A stretch of DNA of 64,000 bases, from NCBI RefSeq assembly GCF_004117075.1, contig NZ_CP026721.1, forward strand, positions 558,001 through 622,000. Reading direction: 5' to 3'. The notes beneath the pieces were generated by a model, which had not been told where the DNA came from, made no database searches, and saw nothing but the letters and a program-made list of their open reading frames with translations. Position 1 is the stretch's first letter, and each line of letters opens with the position of its first letter. The stretch comes from Fervidobacterium changbaicum. GTDB lineage: Bacteria; Thermotogota; Thermotogae; Thermotogales; Fervidobacteriaceae. This document shows, piece after piece, positions 8,965 through 17,305 of this stretch. The translations under genes were made by a program, and so were the position numbers.

Positions 8965-10059
8965 CTAATCTTCGTTTTTGTAGAGGAGCACATCAGATAT
9001 GAATTCAAAATAGTCATTCAAATTAAAATTCAGTAACTGATCCTTGCTTTCCATAAAATTCTCGACACCAGCAAGCATGTCTATCCTCTTATTGTTCACC
9101 TCAAATTCTTCGTAGCCTTGCAAGTATTCAAGAATAGCAACTGCTACTTCGAAAAAATTATCTTCCGGACTGGGAACAAATTCCAAACCGTTACAAACTT
9201 GATACGCATACTCTCGGAACTGCGGAATGAATTGCCTTTTTCTAAAGAGCATATTCGGAAACTTACCCTTAAGATAAGTGTACATTTCATCTTCGTCCAA
9301 CCAAGGAGCACCGATGAATTCAAAAGGTTTAGTTGTACCCCTACCAACACTGAGGTTGGTAGCCTCAAAAAGACACAACCCAGCATAACAAATAAGTGAA
9401 GAAAAAGTTGGTAAGTTTGGGGACGGAACATTCCAAAAAGTATCAATTTTTGAAAAGTCTTCTCCGCTCCAGCCGACACATTTGATAATATCGATTTCCA
9501 CGTCAAGTCCAAAGAACTTTTTATAGTACAGTGCCAATTCACCTGTTGAAAGACCATATCTAACTGGCAGCTCATAAGCGCCTACAATAGAATTAAGTGT
9601 TTGTGGAATCCTTGGACCGAAAAACCTCCTGCCAAGCGGATTAAATCTATCGAGCACTACTAATTTCTTTCTACACTTTGCACACTCCTTAACAACCTCA
9701 GCCAGCGCATAGATGAAAGTGTAGTATCGTAAACCTACGTCTTGAATGTCGTAAATAACCACATCTACATCGTGTAACAAATCACAGTCCAAGGTGAACC
9801 TGGAACCGTAAATACTTGTGACCGGGATCCTGTAGCGAGGATGTATGAAATCCTCTATCTTTTGCCCATCAGCATTTAAGAACAATCCGTGCTCTGGAGT
9901 AAAAATTCTAACAACTTTTATTGCAGAGCGCATCAGTATGTCAAGCAAATGTTCCCCTTTTTGATTTACTGATGAGTAGTTAATTACGAGCGCTATATTG
10001 GATGCTTTGAGTTTTTCAATGTCTAATACATCGATACCGTTTAAAACTCTTTTCTTCAT
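8965..10059 (-). CDS. namZ: DUF1343 family protein, NamZ-like exo-beta-N-acetylmuramidase (GH171)
   Basis: Family known from Bacillus subtilis NamZ (YbbC), which releases MurNAc from the non-reducing end of MurNAc-GlcNAc. Seen here: an N-terminal Rossmann-like half with FTPEHGLF, VTSIYG and DVVIYDIQDVGLRYYTFIYAL, then DRFNPLG, VRYGLSTGELA, SPNLPT and the EATNLSVGRGTTKPFEFIGAPW block, all typical of DUF1343. I chose ATG at 10059 (364 residues) because GGGTG lies 5 nt upstream; an upstream start in frame exists at 10113. No signal peptide, unlike the secreted Bacillus enzyme. First gene of the minus arm, divergent from the transporter operon. Confidence 0.88.
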   Translation of the reverse strand: MKKRVLNGIDVLDIEKLKASNIALVINYSSVNQKGEHLLDILMRSAIKVVRIFTPEHGLFLNADGQKIEDFIHPRYRIPVTSIYGSRFTLDCDLLHDVDVVIYDIQDVGLRYYTFIYALAEVVKECAKCRKKLVVLDRFNPLGRRFFGPRIPQTLNSIVGAYELPVRYGLSTGELALYYKKFFGLDVEIDIIKCVGWSGEDFSKIDTFWNVPSPNLPTFSSLICYAGLCLFEATNLSVGRGTTKPFEFIGAPWLDEDEMYTYLKGKFPNMLFRKRQFIPQFREYAYQVCNGLEFVPSPEDNFFEVAVAILEYLQGYEEFEVNNKRIDMLAGVENFMESKDQLLNFNLNDYFEFISDVLLYKNED

Positions 10060-10155
10060 GACATCACCCATTCGAAAGGACTTATTTAAGAAGCTATATA
10101 AATGATATAACAAAGAAGCATATGTACAATATGTTGTTTTTATGATATTACAGCA

Positions 10156-10175
10156 AATATTGGCGAATAATATTC
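10156..10175. promoter_or_regulatory. Candidate operator in the divergent region of the salvage island
   Basis: Two AATATT hexamers (10156-10161 and 10169-10174) sit 13 bp apart, and the second lies within an imperfect palindrome, GAATA-A-TATTC (10165-10175). The site lies between the divergent namZ-like and transporter arms, where the GntR regulator should bind. AT-rich sequence makes chance likely. Confidence 0.25.
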
Positions 10176-10216
10176 CTTAAGTGATCTATTCTACAGCTTT
10201 CTCATTTTTTCTGATT

Positions 10217-10244
10217 TTGCAAAAAACAAACAAAGTTCTATAAT
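10217..10244 (+). promoter_or_regulatory. Sigma-A-type promoter for the salvage transporter operon
   Basis: TTGCAA (10217-10222) and a consensus TATAAT (10239-10244) are separated by 16 bp and lie 33 bp before the binding-protein start codon. This fits a housekeeping promoter for the plus arm. Confidence 0.7.
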
Positions 10245-10277
10245 TTTGGTGGACACTTCCAAGGGGGTGAGTAGAGT

Positions 10278-12050
10278 ATGAGAAAGTTGCTTGTATGGTT
10301 TTTGGTAGTTCTATCGGTTGTATTACTTGCCACAGAATTCTTCACCGAAGACAAGATGCTATGCAGTTCCTCACAACCAAAGACCGGAGGAACACTTAGA
10401 TTGGCTTTAGCTTCAACACCAGAGTCCTTCCTTCTGTATGGTTCGCTGGATAGCTCAGCGTACACTGTTATAATGGGACCTCTTATGTCGCCACTTGTCG
10501 AGTACCACCCAATAACAAACGAGATTAGACCCGGGCTTGCCAAGTCTTGGACAGTCTCCAGTGATGGTAAGCAGGTTTGGTTCTACTTAAGGGATGCGTT
10601 ATGGTCTGACGGAAAACCAATCACAGCAGACGATGTCATATTCACCATGCAGTATTTTGTGATGAACAAATATGCGCGTGGTAACTCAGTTGACAGATTT
10701 ACGATCCCCGACGAAAAAGGTGTAAACAAGCCAATCACATGGACAAAGATAAACAACAAGGTTGTCAGAGCTGAACTCCCATCACCATACGGTGCGTTTT
10801 TAACAGTTTTGACAGCTGTTTACATCTATCCAAAGCATAAACTCGAACCTCTGATTGATAAGAACGATTTAGCTTCTGTGAACAAACTCTGGCTAACTAA
10901 CGTTTCGCCGTCTGAAATCGTTGTAAACGGTCCTTACAAGTTGTCGCAGGTAATTGTGGACCAAAAAATTGTTTTGGAAAGGAATCCGTATTTCTGGAAG
11001 AAGGATCCATATGGTAACCAGCTACCGTACTTCGACAAGCTCGAGTACTTAATCATTAAAGACCCAGAAATTAGGCTTGCTAAGTTTATAGCCGGCGAAA
11101 TTGACTACATGGCCATATCTGCCGCAGACTACCCAAGACTCAAGCAAATTGAGGTTGCAGGGAATGCTCCTTATGTGACATTCGCTTCTAAACCAGTCGG
11201 TTCTACACCAAGCCCTGTACATATCTCGTTCAATTTTGACACAGCAAACCCCAAACTGAGAGAGATATTTAGGAAGCTTGAATTCAGAGAGGCTATGGAA
11301 TATGCTCTGAACAGGAACAGAATAATTGAGGAAGTTTACAACGGGCTTGCTATTCCAGGCGGTGGTCTCATGCTGCCAACTAACAAGGCGTTCTACAACC
11401 CAAAAGTGGAACAGCTCATGAGACCGTTTGATTTGAAAAAAGCAGCCAGCATTCTTGACTCACTTGGACTTGTCGACAAGAACAAAGATGGCCTTAGAGA
11501 CTTTCCAGATGGCACAACTTTCGAATTCACAATTTTGGTGCAGAATCAACCAAAGGATTATCAACAAATCGCGTACATATTTAGCGAAGAACTGAAGAAA
11601 ATAGGTGTGAAAACAAATCTCCAGATACTTGATTCCTCGGTCGTTGGGCAGATGTTTGGAGCTGGTAACTTTGAATGCGGTATCAGGGCTTTCGGAAATC
11701 AACCAGATCCGCAGTTAAGAAAGGCTATATGGCAACCTGGCCAGCAACTGTACTACTGGCACTATTCTACAATGAACAGAAACACAAATCCTCCATCACC
11801 TGTTTTCTCGGAGATGTTTGATTGGGAGAAGCGGATTTGGGAAATCTTTGAAAAAGCCCAGATAGAAATGAATCCGAAGAAGCGAAAGGCGCTCTACGAT
11901 GAATGGCAGGAATTATACTACAAATACTTGCCGGTCATATTCGTCGCGAGACAGATGAACTTCTTTGGTGCTCATAAATCTCTTGGAAACGTTGTTCAGT
12001 CACCCGAAGGACTACCTACTTTCACTGTCTGGACAACCTTCAGAAAATGA
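10278..12050 (+). CDS. ABC transporter substrate-binding protein, family 5 (candidate muropeptide/amino-sugar binder)
   Basis: 590-residue SBP_bac_5 protein with an N-terminal signal segment (MRKLLVWFLVVLSVVLLAT) and no clear lipobox. GGTLRLALASTPESF opens the mature protein, SDGKPITADDVIFTMQYF and REAMEYALNRNRIIEEVYNG are family landmarks. AGGGGGTG precedes the ATG. It heads the plus arm of the peptidoglycan-salvage island, so muropeptides, GlcNAc-MurNAc or released peptides are plausible ligands; MppA and YejA show that family-5 proteins can bind murein peptides. The ligand is inference from position. Confidence 0.93.
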   Translation: MRKLLVWFLVVLSVVLLATEFFTEDKMLCSSSQPKTGGTLRLALASTPESFLLYGSLDSSAYTVIMGPLMSPLVEYHPITNEIRPGLAKSWTVSSDGKQVWFYLRDALWSDGKPITADDVIFTMQYFVMNKYARGNSVDRFTIPDEKGVNKPITWTKINNKVVRAELPSPYGAFLTVLTAVYIYPKHKLEPLIDKNDLASVNKLWLTNVSPSEIVVNGPYKLSQVIVDQKIVLERNPYFWKKDPYGNQLPYFDKLEYLIIKDPEIRLAKFIAGEIDYMAISAADYPRLKQIEVAGNAPYVTFASKPVGSTPSPVHISFNFDTANPKLREIFRKLEFREAMEYALNRNRIIEEVYNGLAIPGGGLMLPTNKAFYNPKVEQLMRPFDLKKAASILDSLGLVDKNKDGLRDFPDGTTFEFTILVQNQPKDYQQIAYIFSEELKKIGVKTNLQILDSSVVGQMFGAGNFECGIRAFGNQPDPQLRKAIWQPGQQLYYWHYSTMNRNTNPPSPVFSEMFDWEKRIWEIFEKAQIEMNPKKRKALYDEWQELYYKYLPVIFVARQMNFFGAHKSLGNVVQSPEGLPTFTVWTTFRK

Positions 12051-12074
12051 TTACTCCTTGACAAAAATCATCAC

Positions 12075-12107
12075 AAGCGAGTGGGAGCTTTGCTCCCCTC
12101 GCTTTTT
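12075..12107 (+). terminator. Hairpin with T-run between binding-protein and permease genes
   Basis: AAGCGAG-T-GGGAGC pairs with GCTCCC-CTCGCTT around a TTT loop (one bulged T) and ends in TTTTT at 12103-12107. It lies between the binding-protein stop and the permease start, as expected of a leaky terminator that reduces downstream expression. Confidence 0.8.
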
Positions 12108-12131
12108 AAAATTCCACACGGGGGGAACAAG

Positions 12132-13109
12132 ATGGAGAACCTGGTTAGCTTTATCGTACGAAGGATATTGATAATGATACCAATGATGGTTATAGTGTCG
12201 ATAATATGTTTCACGATCACCGAGCTCCAACCTGGAGATTTCCTTTCACAGTATCTCGATAACCCAAGAATTTCACCTGAACAGATCGAAGCTTTAAAGC
12301 GTGAACTCGGGCTTGATAAACCAGCGTATTACAGGTACTTTTTGTGGGTCAGGAACATCGTTACAAAGCTCGATTTTGGTTATAGTTTTTCCTATCAGCG
12401 ACCTGTCTTTGAGTTAATTTGGGAGAGAATGGGTTGGACTGTAGGAATATCGCTAATGACCATTCTTCTTCAATGGCTTATCGCTATACCCCTTGGTATC
12501 TTTTCAGCATTTCGTCCTTACAGCTTCTGGGATTACACATTCGCTGTCATAGCCTTCATAGGTATATCAATACCGGAATTCTTTTTAGCCTTGATTTTGA
12601 TGTACTTCGCTTTAAATGCAGGATATACGTACATAGGGGGCCTATTTTCTCCTGAATTTATCGGAGCACCCTGGTCGCTTGCCAAATTTATAGACTTGTT
12701 AAAGCATCTTTGGATACCGCTGATAGTGATAGGTGTGAGTGGTGTAGGTGGGTTATACCGCATCATGAGAGCGAACTTGCTGGACACCATCGGTTCACCT
12801 TTCATAACAGCACTAAGGGCAAGAGGTTTGGACGAAGCTGTGATAAAAAGACACGCAGTTAAGAACGCACTTAATCCATTGGTAAGTATTGCGGGTATGG
12901 AGCTGCCAAATGTTTTTAGTGGCACTATCATAGCCTCAATCGTCTTAAACCTTCCAACAATAGGTCCATTTTTTTACAACGCGCTTTTGAATCACGACCA
13001 ATACTTGGTTATGTCGTTTCTGATGTTTATAGCGTTCATAACACAGATAGGCAATTTGTTGGCTGATATAGCTTTGGCGCTCCTGGATCCAAGAATAAGG
13101 ATAGCGTAA
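12132..13109 (+). CDS. ABC transporter permease, DppB/OppB type
   Basis: 325-residue permease. ATG at 12132 follows a GGGGGGAA stretch; the frame is open further upstream but that part covers the terminator hairpin. The first transmembrane helix is followed by TELQPGDFLSQYLDNPR (periplasmic), with further helices and the EAA loop ALRARGLDEAVIKRHAVKNALNP. It ends with the usual DPRIRI. It works with the downstream DppC-type permease. Confidence 0.94.
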   Translation: MENLVSFIVRRILIMIPMMVIVSIICFTITELQPGDFLSQYLDNPRISPEQIEALKRELGLDKPAYYRYFLWVRNIVTKLDFGYSFSYQRPVFELIWERMGWTVGISLMTILLQWLIAIPLGIFSAFRPYSFWDYTFAVIAFIGISIPEFFLALILMYFALNAGYTYIGGLFSPEFIGAPWSLAKFIDLLKHLWIPLIVIGVSGVGGLYRIMRANLLDTIGSPFITALRARGLDEAVIKRHAVKNALNPLVSIAGMELPNVFSGTIIASIVLNLPTIGPFFYNALLNHDQYLVMSFLMFIAFITQIGNLLADIALALLDPRIRIA

Positions 13110-13121
13110 GGGGTGGAAGTA

Positions 13122-14201
13122 ATGATTTCGAAGAGGATCATAAGACAATTTAAAAAACATAGACTTGGCGTCTTTGGTTTTTGGGTGGTGGTGATACTTT
13201 ATGTGGTAATGATATTCAGCGATTTCATAGCACCATATAGCTACCAAACAACACACTCGAAATTTTCCTACGCTCCTCCCTCAAAGATACATTTTTATCA
13301 CGAAGGCAAGTTTGTAGGTCCATTCGTTTATGGAGTAAAAAAAGAACGCGATCCTGTGACGTTCCTCCTGAAATTTGAGGAAGACAAGACTCAGATGTAT
13401 AGGATTAAACTCTTTGTAAGAGGGGAAGAATACAGCTTTTTTGGTATAAAAAGCAACATACATCTCTTTGGTTTGGAAGCAGATCCCCAGGAAGCGATGC
13501 TCCTTCTCTTTGGCGCAGACAGATTCGGACGTGACCTTTTTTCCCGCACACTTATAGGTTCGAAGGTTTCTCTCACTGCGTGTTTACTTGGAACTTTTAT
13601 CAGTTTGGTTATCGGTGCAATAATTGGTGCAATTTCTGGGTACTACGGCGGATGGGTCGATATTATCATACAAAGGATAATTGAGGTATTACGGTCCTTC
13701 CCACGAATTCCACTGTGGCTCGCACTTTCTGTTATATTGCCACCAAATTGGCCTAGTACATGGGTTTATTTCGGAATAATAATCGTTTTGTCGTTTATAG
13801 GATGGATGGGTGTCGCGAGAGTAGTTCGCGGGATGACACTTAGTTTAAAAGAAAAGGAGTTCGTAGTAGCTGCAAAGGTATGCGGTGTTAAAGACTTTAA
13901 GATTATAACAAAGCACATAATACCTAACTTATCCAGTTATTTGATAGTTGTCGCAACCCTGTCAATTCCAGGAATGATACTTGGTGAAAGTACCATAAGC
14001 TTCCTCGGGCTTGGAATTAAAGAACCAATGACGAGCTGGGGTCTTCTTTTAAAGGATGCACAATCACTGTCAGAAATAGCGATTCACCCCTGGTTAATCA
14101 TTCCAGGAGCTTTCATAATGATTTCCGTACTCGCATTCAACTTCATGGGTGACGGTTTAAGGGATGCTATTGATCCCTACAGAACCGTCGAAAAGGTGTA
14201 A
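13122..14201 (+). CDS. ABC transporter permease, DppC/OppC type, with extracytoplasmic insert
   Basis: 359-residue permease, about 80-90 residues longer than the DppC-type subunit at 2111. The extra sequence, about residues 45-120, lies between the first helix (FGFWVVVILYVVMIFSDFIAPY) and the LFGADRFGRDLFSRTLIG core signature. It is predicted to be outside the membrane and has many charged and aromatic residues. EAA loop: AAKVCGVKDFKIITKHIIPNL. ATG at 13122 with AGGGGTGG upstream. Confidence 0.93.
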   Translation: MISKRIIRQFKKHRLGVFGFWVVVILYVVMIFSDFIAPYSYQTTHSKFSYAPPSKIHFYHEGKFVGPFVYGVKKERDPVTFLLKFEEDKTQMYRIKLFVRGEEYSFFGIKSNIHLFGLEADPQEAMLLLFGADRFGRDLFSRTLIGSKVSLTACLLGTFISLVIGAIIGAISGYYGGWVDIIIQRIIEVLRSFPRIPLWLALSVILPPNWPSTWVYFGIIIVLSFIGWMGVARVVRGMTLSLKEKEFVVAAKVCGVKDFKIITKHIIPNLSSYLIVVATLSIPGMILGESTISFLGLGIKEPMTSWGLLLKDAQSLSEIAIHPWLIIPGAFIMISVLAFNFMGDGLRDAIDPYRTVEKV

Positions 14202-14213
14202 GAGGTGTTCAGC

Positions 14214-15212
14214 ATGGAGACTATCAACCAAAAAGCGGAAATGCTGGAAAATGTGCTTGAAGTTGAAAACTTAAAAGTTCATTTTCGAACCCCTGAGGGT
14301 ATTGTGAGAGCGGTCAATGGAATATCTTTCACGCTCAAAAAGCAAGAAACGCTGGCCCTAGTTGGAGAATCTGGTTGTGGGAAAAGCGTTACCGCTCAGG
14401 CGATAATGGGTTTACTAAAATCTCCGCCTGCGATAATTTCCGGAGAAATCAAATTTAGATCTAAACCAATCACCGAGACGATGTTAATCAGCAGTATACG
14501 GGGTAAAAATATAACAATGGTTTTCCAAGAACCTATGTCGTCTTTCGATCCTCTTTACACGATTGGATATCAAATCGCTGAAGTAGTCGAAAAACATCTT
14601 GGTATAAAGAAGAAGGACTCAAAAGAGCTTATTATTTCAATGCTGAGGAGGGTACATATCCCTGATGCAGAACGTCGTTACAATGAATATCCTCATCAAA
14701 TGAGCGGAGGAATGCTTCAAAGAATAATGATAGCCTTGGCGCTTATAACAAACCCGGAGATCCTAATTGCAGACGAGCCAACCACAGCTTTAGATGTAAC
14801 CATACAGGCGCAGGTACTAAAACTGATGAACGAATTGAAACAAGAGATGAAAATGTCCACGATATTTATTACGCACGACCTTGGAATTGTTGCGGAGATC
14901 GCAGACCGAGTGATTGTCATGTATGCTGGTAGGGTTGTGGAGCGAGGAAGCGTCTACGACATATTTGAATCTCCGTTACATCCTTACACAAAAGGGTTGC
15001 TTGAGTCAAAAATCAAATCTGCCATAAGAGGTAGGGAATTACCTTACATCCCCGGATTTGTTCCGTCTTCAACGCAGATACCCGAAGGTTGTCCATTCCA
15101 CCCAAGATGCAAATATGCAATGGATATTTGCAGAAAACAAGAACCTGGTACTTTCGAGCTGGGTTCTCATGTTGTTAATTGTCATCTTTATGCTGAAGAA
15201 AACAGAGCTTAA
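14214..15212 (+). CDS. ABC transporter ATP-binding protein, OppD type
   Basis: 332-residue ATPase with Walker A GESGCGKSV, Q-loop MVFQEPMSSFDP, the signature MSGGMLQR (Met for the usual Leu), Walker B ILIADEPTTALD and FITHD. C-terminal cysteine-rich extension GCPFHPRCKYAMDIC. ATG at 14214 is placed behind AAGAGGTG; a GTG at 14205 is an alternative. It follows the permease by 12 nt. Confidence 0.94.
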   Translation: METINQKAEMLENVLEVENLKVHFRTPEGIVRAVNGISFTLKKQETLALVGESGCGKSVTAQAIMGLLKSPPAIISGEIKFRSKPITETMLISSIRGKNITMVFQEPMSSFDPLYTIGYQIAEVVEKHLGIKKKDSKELIISMLRRVHIPDAERRYNEYPHQMSGGMLQRIMIALALITNPEILIADEPTTALDVTIQAQVLKLMNELKQEMKMSTIFITHDLGIVAEIADRVIVMYAGRVVERGSVYDIFESPLHPYTKGLLESKIKSAIRGRELPYIPGFVPSSTQIPEGCPFHPRCKYAMDICRKQEPGTFELGSHVVNCHLYAEENRA

Positions 15213-15242
15213 AGCTTGCAGAGCTTCGCGAGGTGAAAACAA

Positions 15243-16241
15243 ATGAATTTTGATAGTCCTCAAAACAAAATAATTGATTTGGTGAATCTCAAGAAGTATT
15301 TCCCAATAAGAGCGGGCGTTTTTTTACAAATAAAGGGTTGGGTAAAAGCTCTTGAAAATGTTTCTCTGTCAATTCAAAAAGATAAAGTGATTGGAGTTGT
15401 GGGTGAATCAGGGTGTGGTAAGACAACTTTAGCAAAGCTGATCGTTAAAATCCATGAACCTACTGAGGGGAAGATTCTGTTCTTCAAAGACGAAAAAGAA
15501 TATGATGTTACACGCAAACTTGGAGATGTGAGTTCCGCTTTCAGAAGAGACATTCAGATGATATACCAAAATCCGTTTGATTCACTTGATCCGAGAATGA
15601 GCATATATGAAGTCATCGCAGAACCACTGCGAGCACATCGCATTTTTGAAAACAGGAAAGAAGAGCAAGAGTACGTAAAAGAACTTATGCAAAAAGTAGG
15701 TTTAAACCCGGATATGTTGAGTCGATATCCTCACGAATTCTCAGGCGGTCAAAGACAGAGAATAGCCATCGCACGTGCTATTGCTTTAAAACCAAGACTT
15801 ATAGTTTGCGATGAACCGACCTCCGCGCTGGATGTATCGGTTCAAAACCAGATAATCAATTTACTTGCCAGCCTGAGGTCCGAGTATCATATGAGCTACC
15901 TGTTCATCTCACATAACTTAGACGTTGTAAGATATTTGAGTGATCGGATTTACATTATGTACCTTGGGAATGTGGTTGAAGAGGGAAACTCAGACGAAGT
16001 ATTTTCAAGACCTCTTCATCCCTACACCATCTCTTTGATGCAAGCTATTCCAGACTGGAATCCAAAAGCTCGGAAATTTCATAAATTGACACTCGAGGGA
16101 GAGCCACCAAGTCCAATAAATCCACCTTCCGGTTGTCCGTTCCATCCACGTTGTCCATACGCTCAAGACGTATGCAAAAAAGAAAAACCTCAACTAACAG
16201 GAGTCGAACACAAAGTGGCTTGTCATTTTCCACAAGGATAG
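15243..16241 (+). CDS. ABC transporter ATP-binding protein, OppF type
   Basis: 332-residue partner ATPase: Walker A GESGCGKTT, Q-loop MIYQNPFDSLDP, signature FSGGQRQR, Walker B LIVCDEPTSALD, FISHN in the switch region (Asn where His-Asp is usual), and the GCPFHPRCPYAQDVC extension. It completes the five-gene transporter of the salvage island; the enzyme genes follow at once on the same strand. Confidence 0.94.
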   Translation: MNFDSPQNKIIDLVNLKKYFPIRAGVFLQIKGWVKALENVSLSIQKDKVIGVVGESGCGKTTLAKLIVKIHEPTEGKILFFKDEKEYDVTRKLGDVSSAFRRDIQMIYQNPFDSLDPRMSIYEVIAEPLRAHRIFENRKEEQEYVKELMQKVGLNPDMLSRYPHEFSGGQRQRIAIARAIALKPRLIVCDEPTSALDVSVQNQIINLLASLRSEYHMSYLFISHNLDVVRYLSDRIYIMYLGNVVEEGNSDEVFSRPLHPYTISLMQAIPDWNPKARKFHKLTLEGEPPSPINPPSGCPFHPRCPYAQDVCKKEKPQLTGVEHKVACHFPQG

Positions 16242-16278
16242 AACTTGAAAACAGTTATAGTCAGAAGGAGTGTTAGAA

Positions 16279-17286
16279 ATGAGTAAAACGAATTTTTGGA
16301 AGAGGGTTGACGAGATTATATACTCAGGTATTGACGAGAAAGTGTTTCCAGGTGCAGTTCTGTTAGTAGGAGATCTTAACGGTGTCATTTACGAAAAGGC
16401 TTACGGCACGTTAGATGAAGAAACTCCAGTGGAACTTTCAACCTTGTACGATTTGGCAAGCATTACAAAAGTCATAGCAACGACGACCGCTGTCATGAAA
16501 CTTCTCGAAGAAGGTCGCCTTACATTAAGCGATAGTGTGGGACTTTTTCTCGATGTGCCTGAGGAAAAGGAAAAGGTCACGATATTTGAATTACTAACGC
16601 ACACTTCAGGTATTCAGCCTTACAGTGACCTGTGGAGAATATTAAGAGGAGAGCAATTAAAGAATGAAGTGATACGCATACAGCCAACTTGTCGCGGTAA
16701 GATGCAGTACTCATGCTTGAACTTTATTACATTGATGGCCATCGTTGAACAGATAACCAGTCAAAGTTTTGATACCTATGTACTAAGTTTGCTCAACCTA
16801 CCGAATACTTTGTTCAGACCTCGGGAAGTAGAGAGATGTGCCCCCACAAGTGTGAGAGACGGAAAAAGGTTAAGGGGCGAACCCGACGATGAGTTGGCTT
16901 ATTACATAGGCGGTGTTAGTGGAAATGCTGGTTTATTTTCAACCGCAAGGGACATACACACATACGTTCTTCGACTCCTCAAAGGTGAGTATGTTACAAA
17001 AAACGTTTTAAAACTTTTCACTGAAACACTTGTCCAAGATCCATCCGATCCGAATACCAAAAGACACTTGGGATGGATGGCCCCAGTTAAAGGAGGAAGC
17101 TCAGGGGATTTTGGCAACGAGCGAATGTTTGGGCATACTGGCTTCACAGGTACCAGCCTCTGGATAACTCCAGAAGGTCTTCATGTAATCTTGTTAACAA
17201 ACAAATGTTTTTACGATCGCTGGGACCAGCGTATACAAAGAATAAGGATGCTTGTACATAACGTTATCTTTGCAAATTTGTTGTGA
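16279..17286 (+). CDS. Serine beta-lactamase-family hydrolase, probable AmiE-like MurNAc-L-Ala amidase
   Basis: 335-residue class-C-like serine hydrolase. SITK (about residues 61-64) is the SxxK nucleophile motif, YSCLN (144-148) occupies the YxN position, and GHTGFTG is the KTG/HTG equivalent. B. subtilis AmiE (YbbE), which strips the peptide from MurNAc, belongs to this family and is encoded with nagZ and namZ, as here. No signal peptide is visible, so it would act in the cytoplasm. The family also holds esterases and D-Ala peptidases, so amidase activity is inferred from context. ATG at 16279 has AAGGAG upstream. Confidence 0.8.
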   Translation: MSKTNFWKRVDEIIYSGIDEKVFPGAVLLVGDLNGVIYEKAYGTLDEETPVELSTLYDLASITKVIATTTAVMKLLEEGRLTLSDSVGLFLDVPEEKEKVTIFELLTHTSGIQPYSDLWRILRGEQLKNEVIRIQPTCRGKMQYSCLNFITLMAIVEQITSQSFDTYVLSLLNLPNTLFRPREVERCAPTSVRDGKRLRGEPDDELAYYIGGVSGNAGLFSTARDIHTYVLRLLKGEYVTKNVLKLFTETLVQDPSDPNTKRHLGWMAPVKGGSSGDFGNERMFGHTGFTGTSLWITPEGLHVILLTNKCFYDRWDQRIQRIRMLVHNVIFANLL

Positions 17287-17305
17287 GATTGCTGGGGGTG
17301 AATGG

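Noticed and set aside
12051-12131. Upstream start at 12081 for the OppB-type permease
   Set aside because: That stretch is the terminator hairpin and adds 17 residues with no family similarity.
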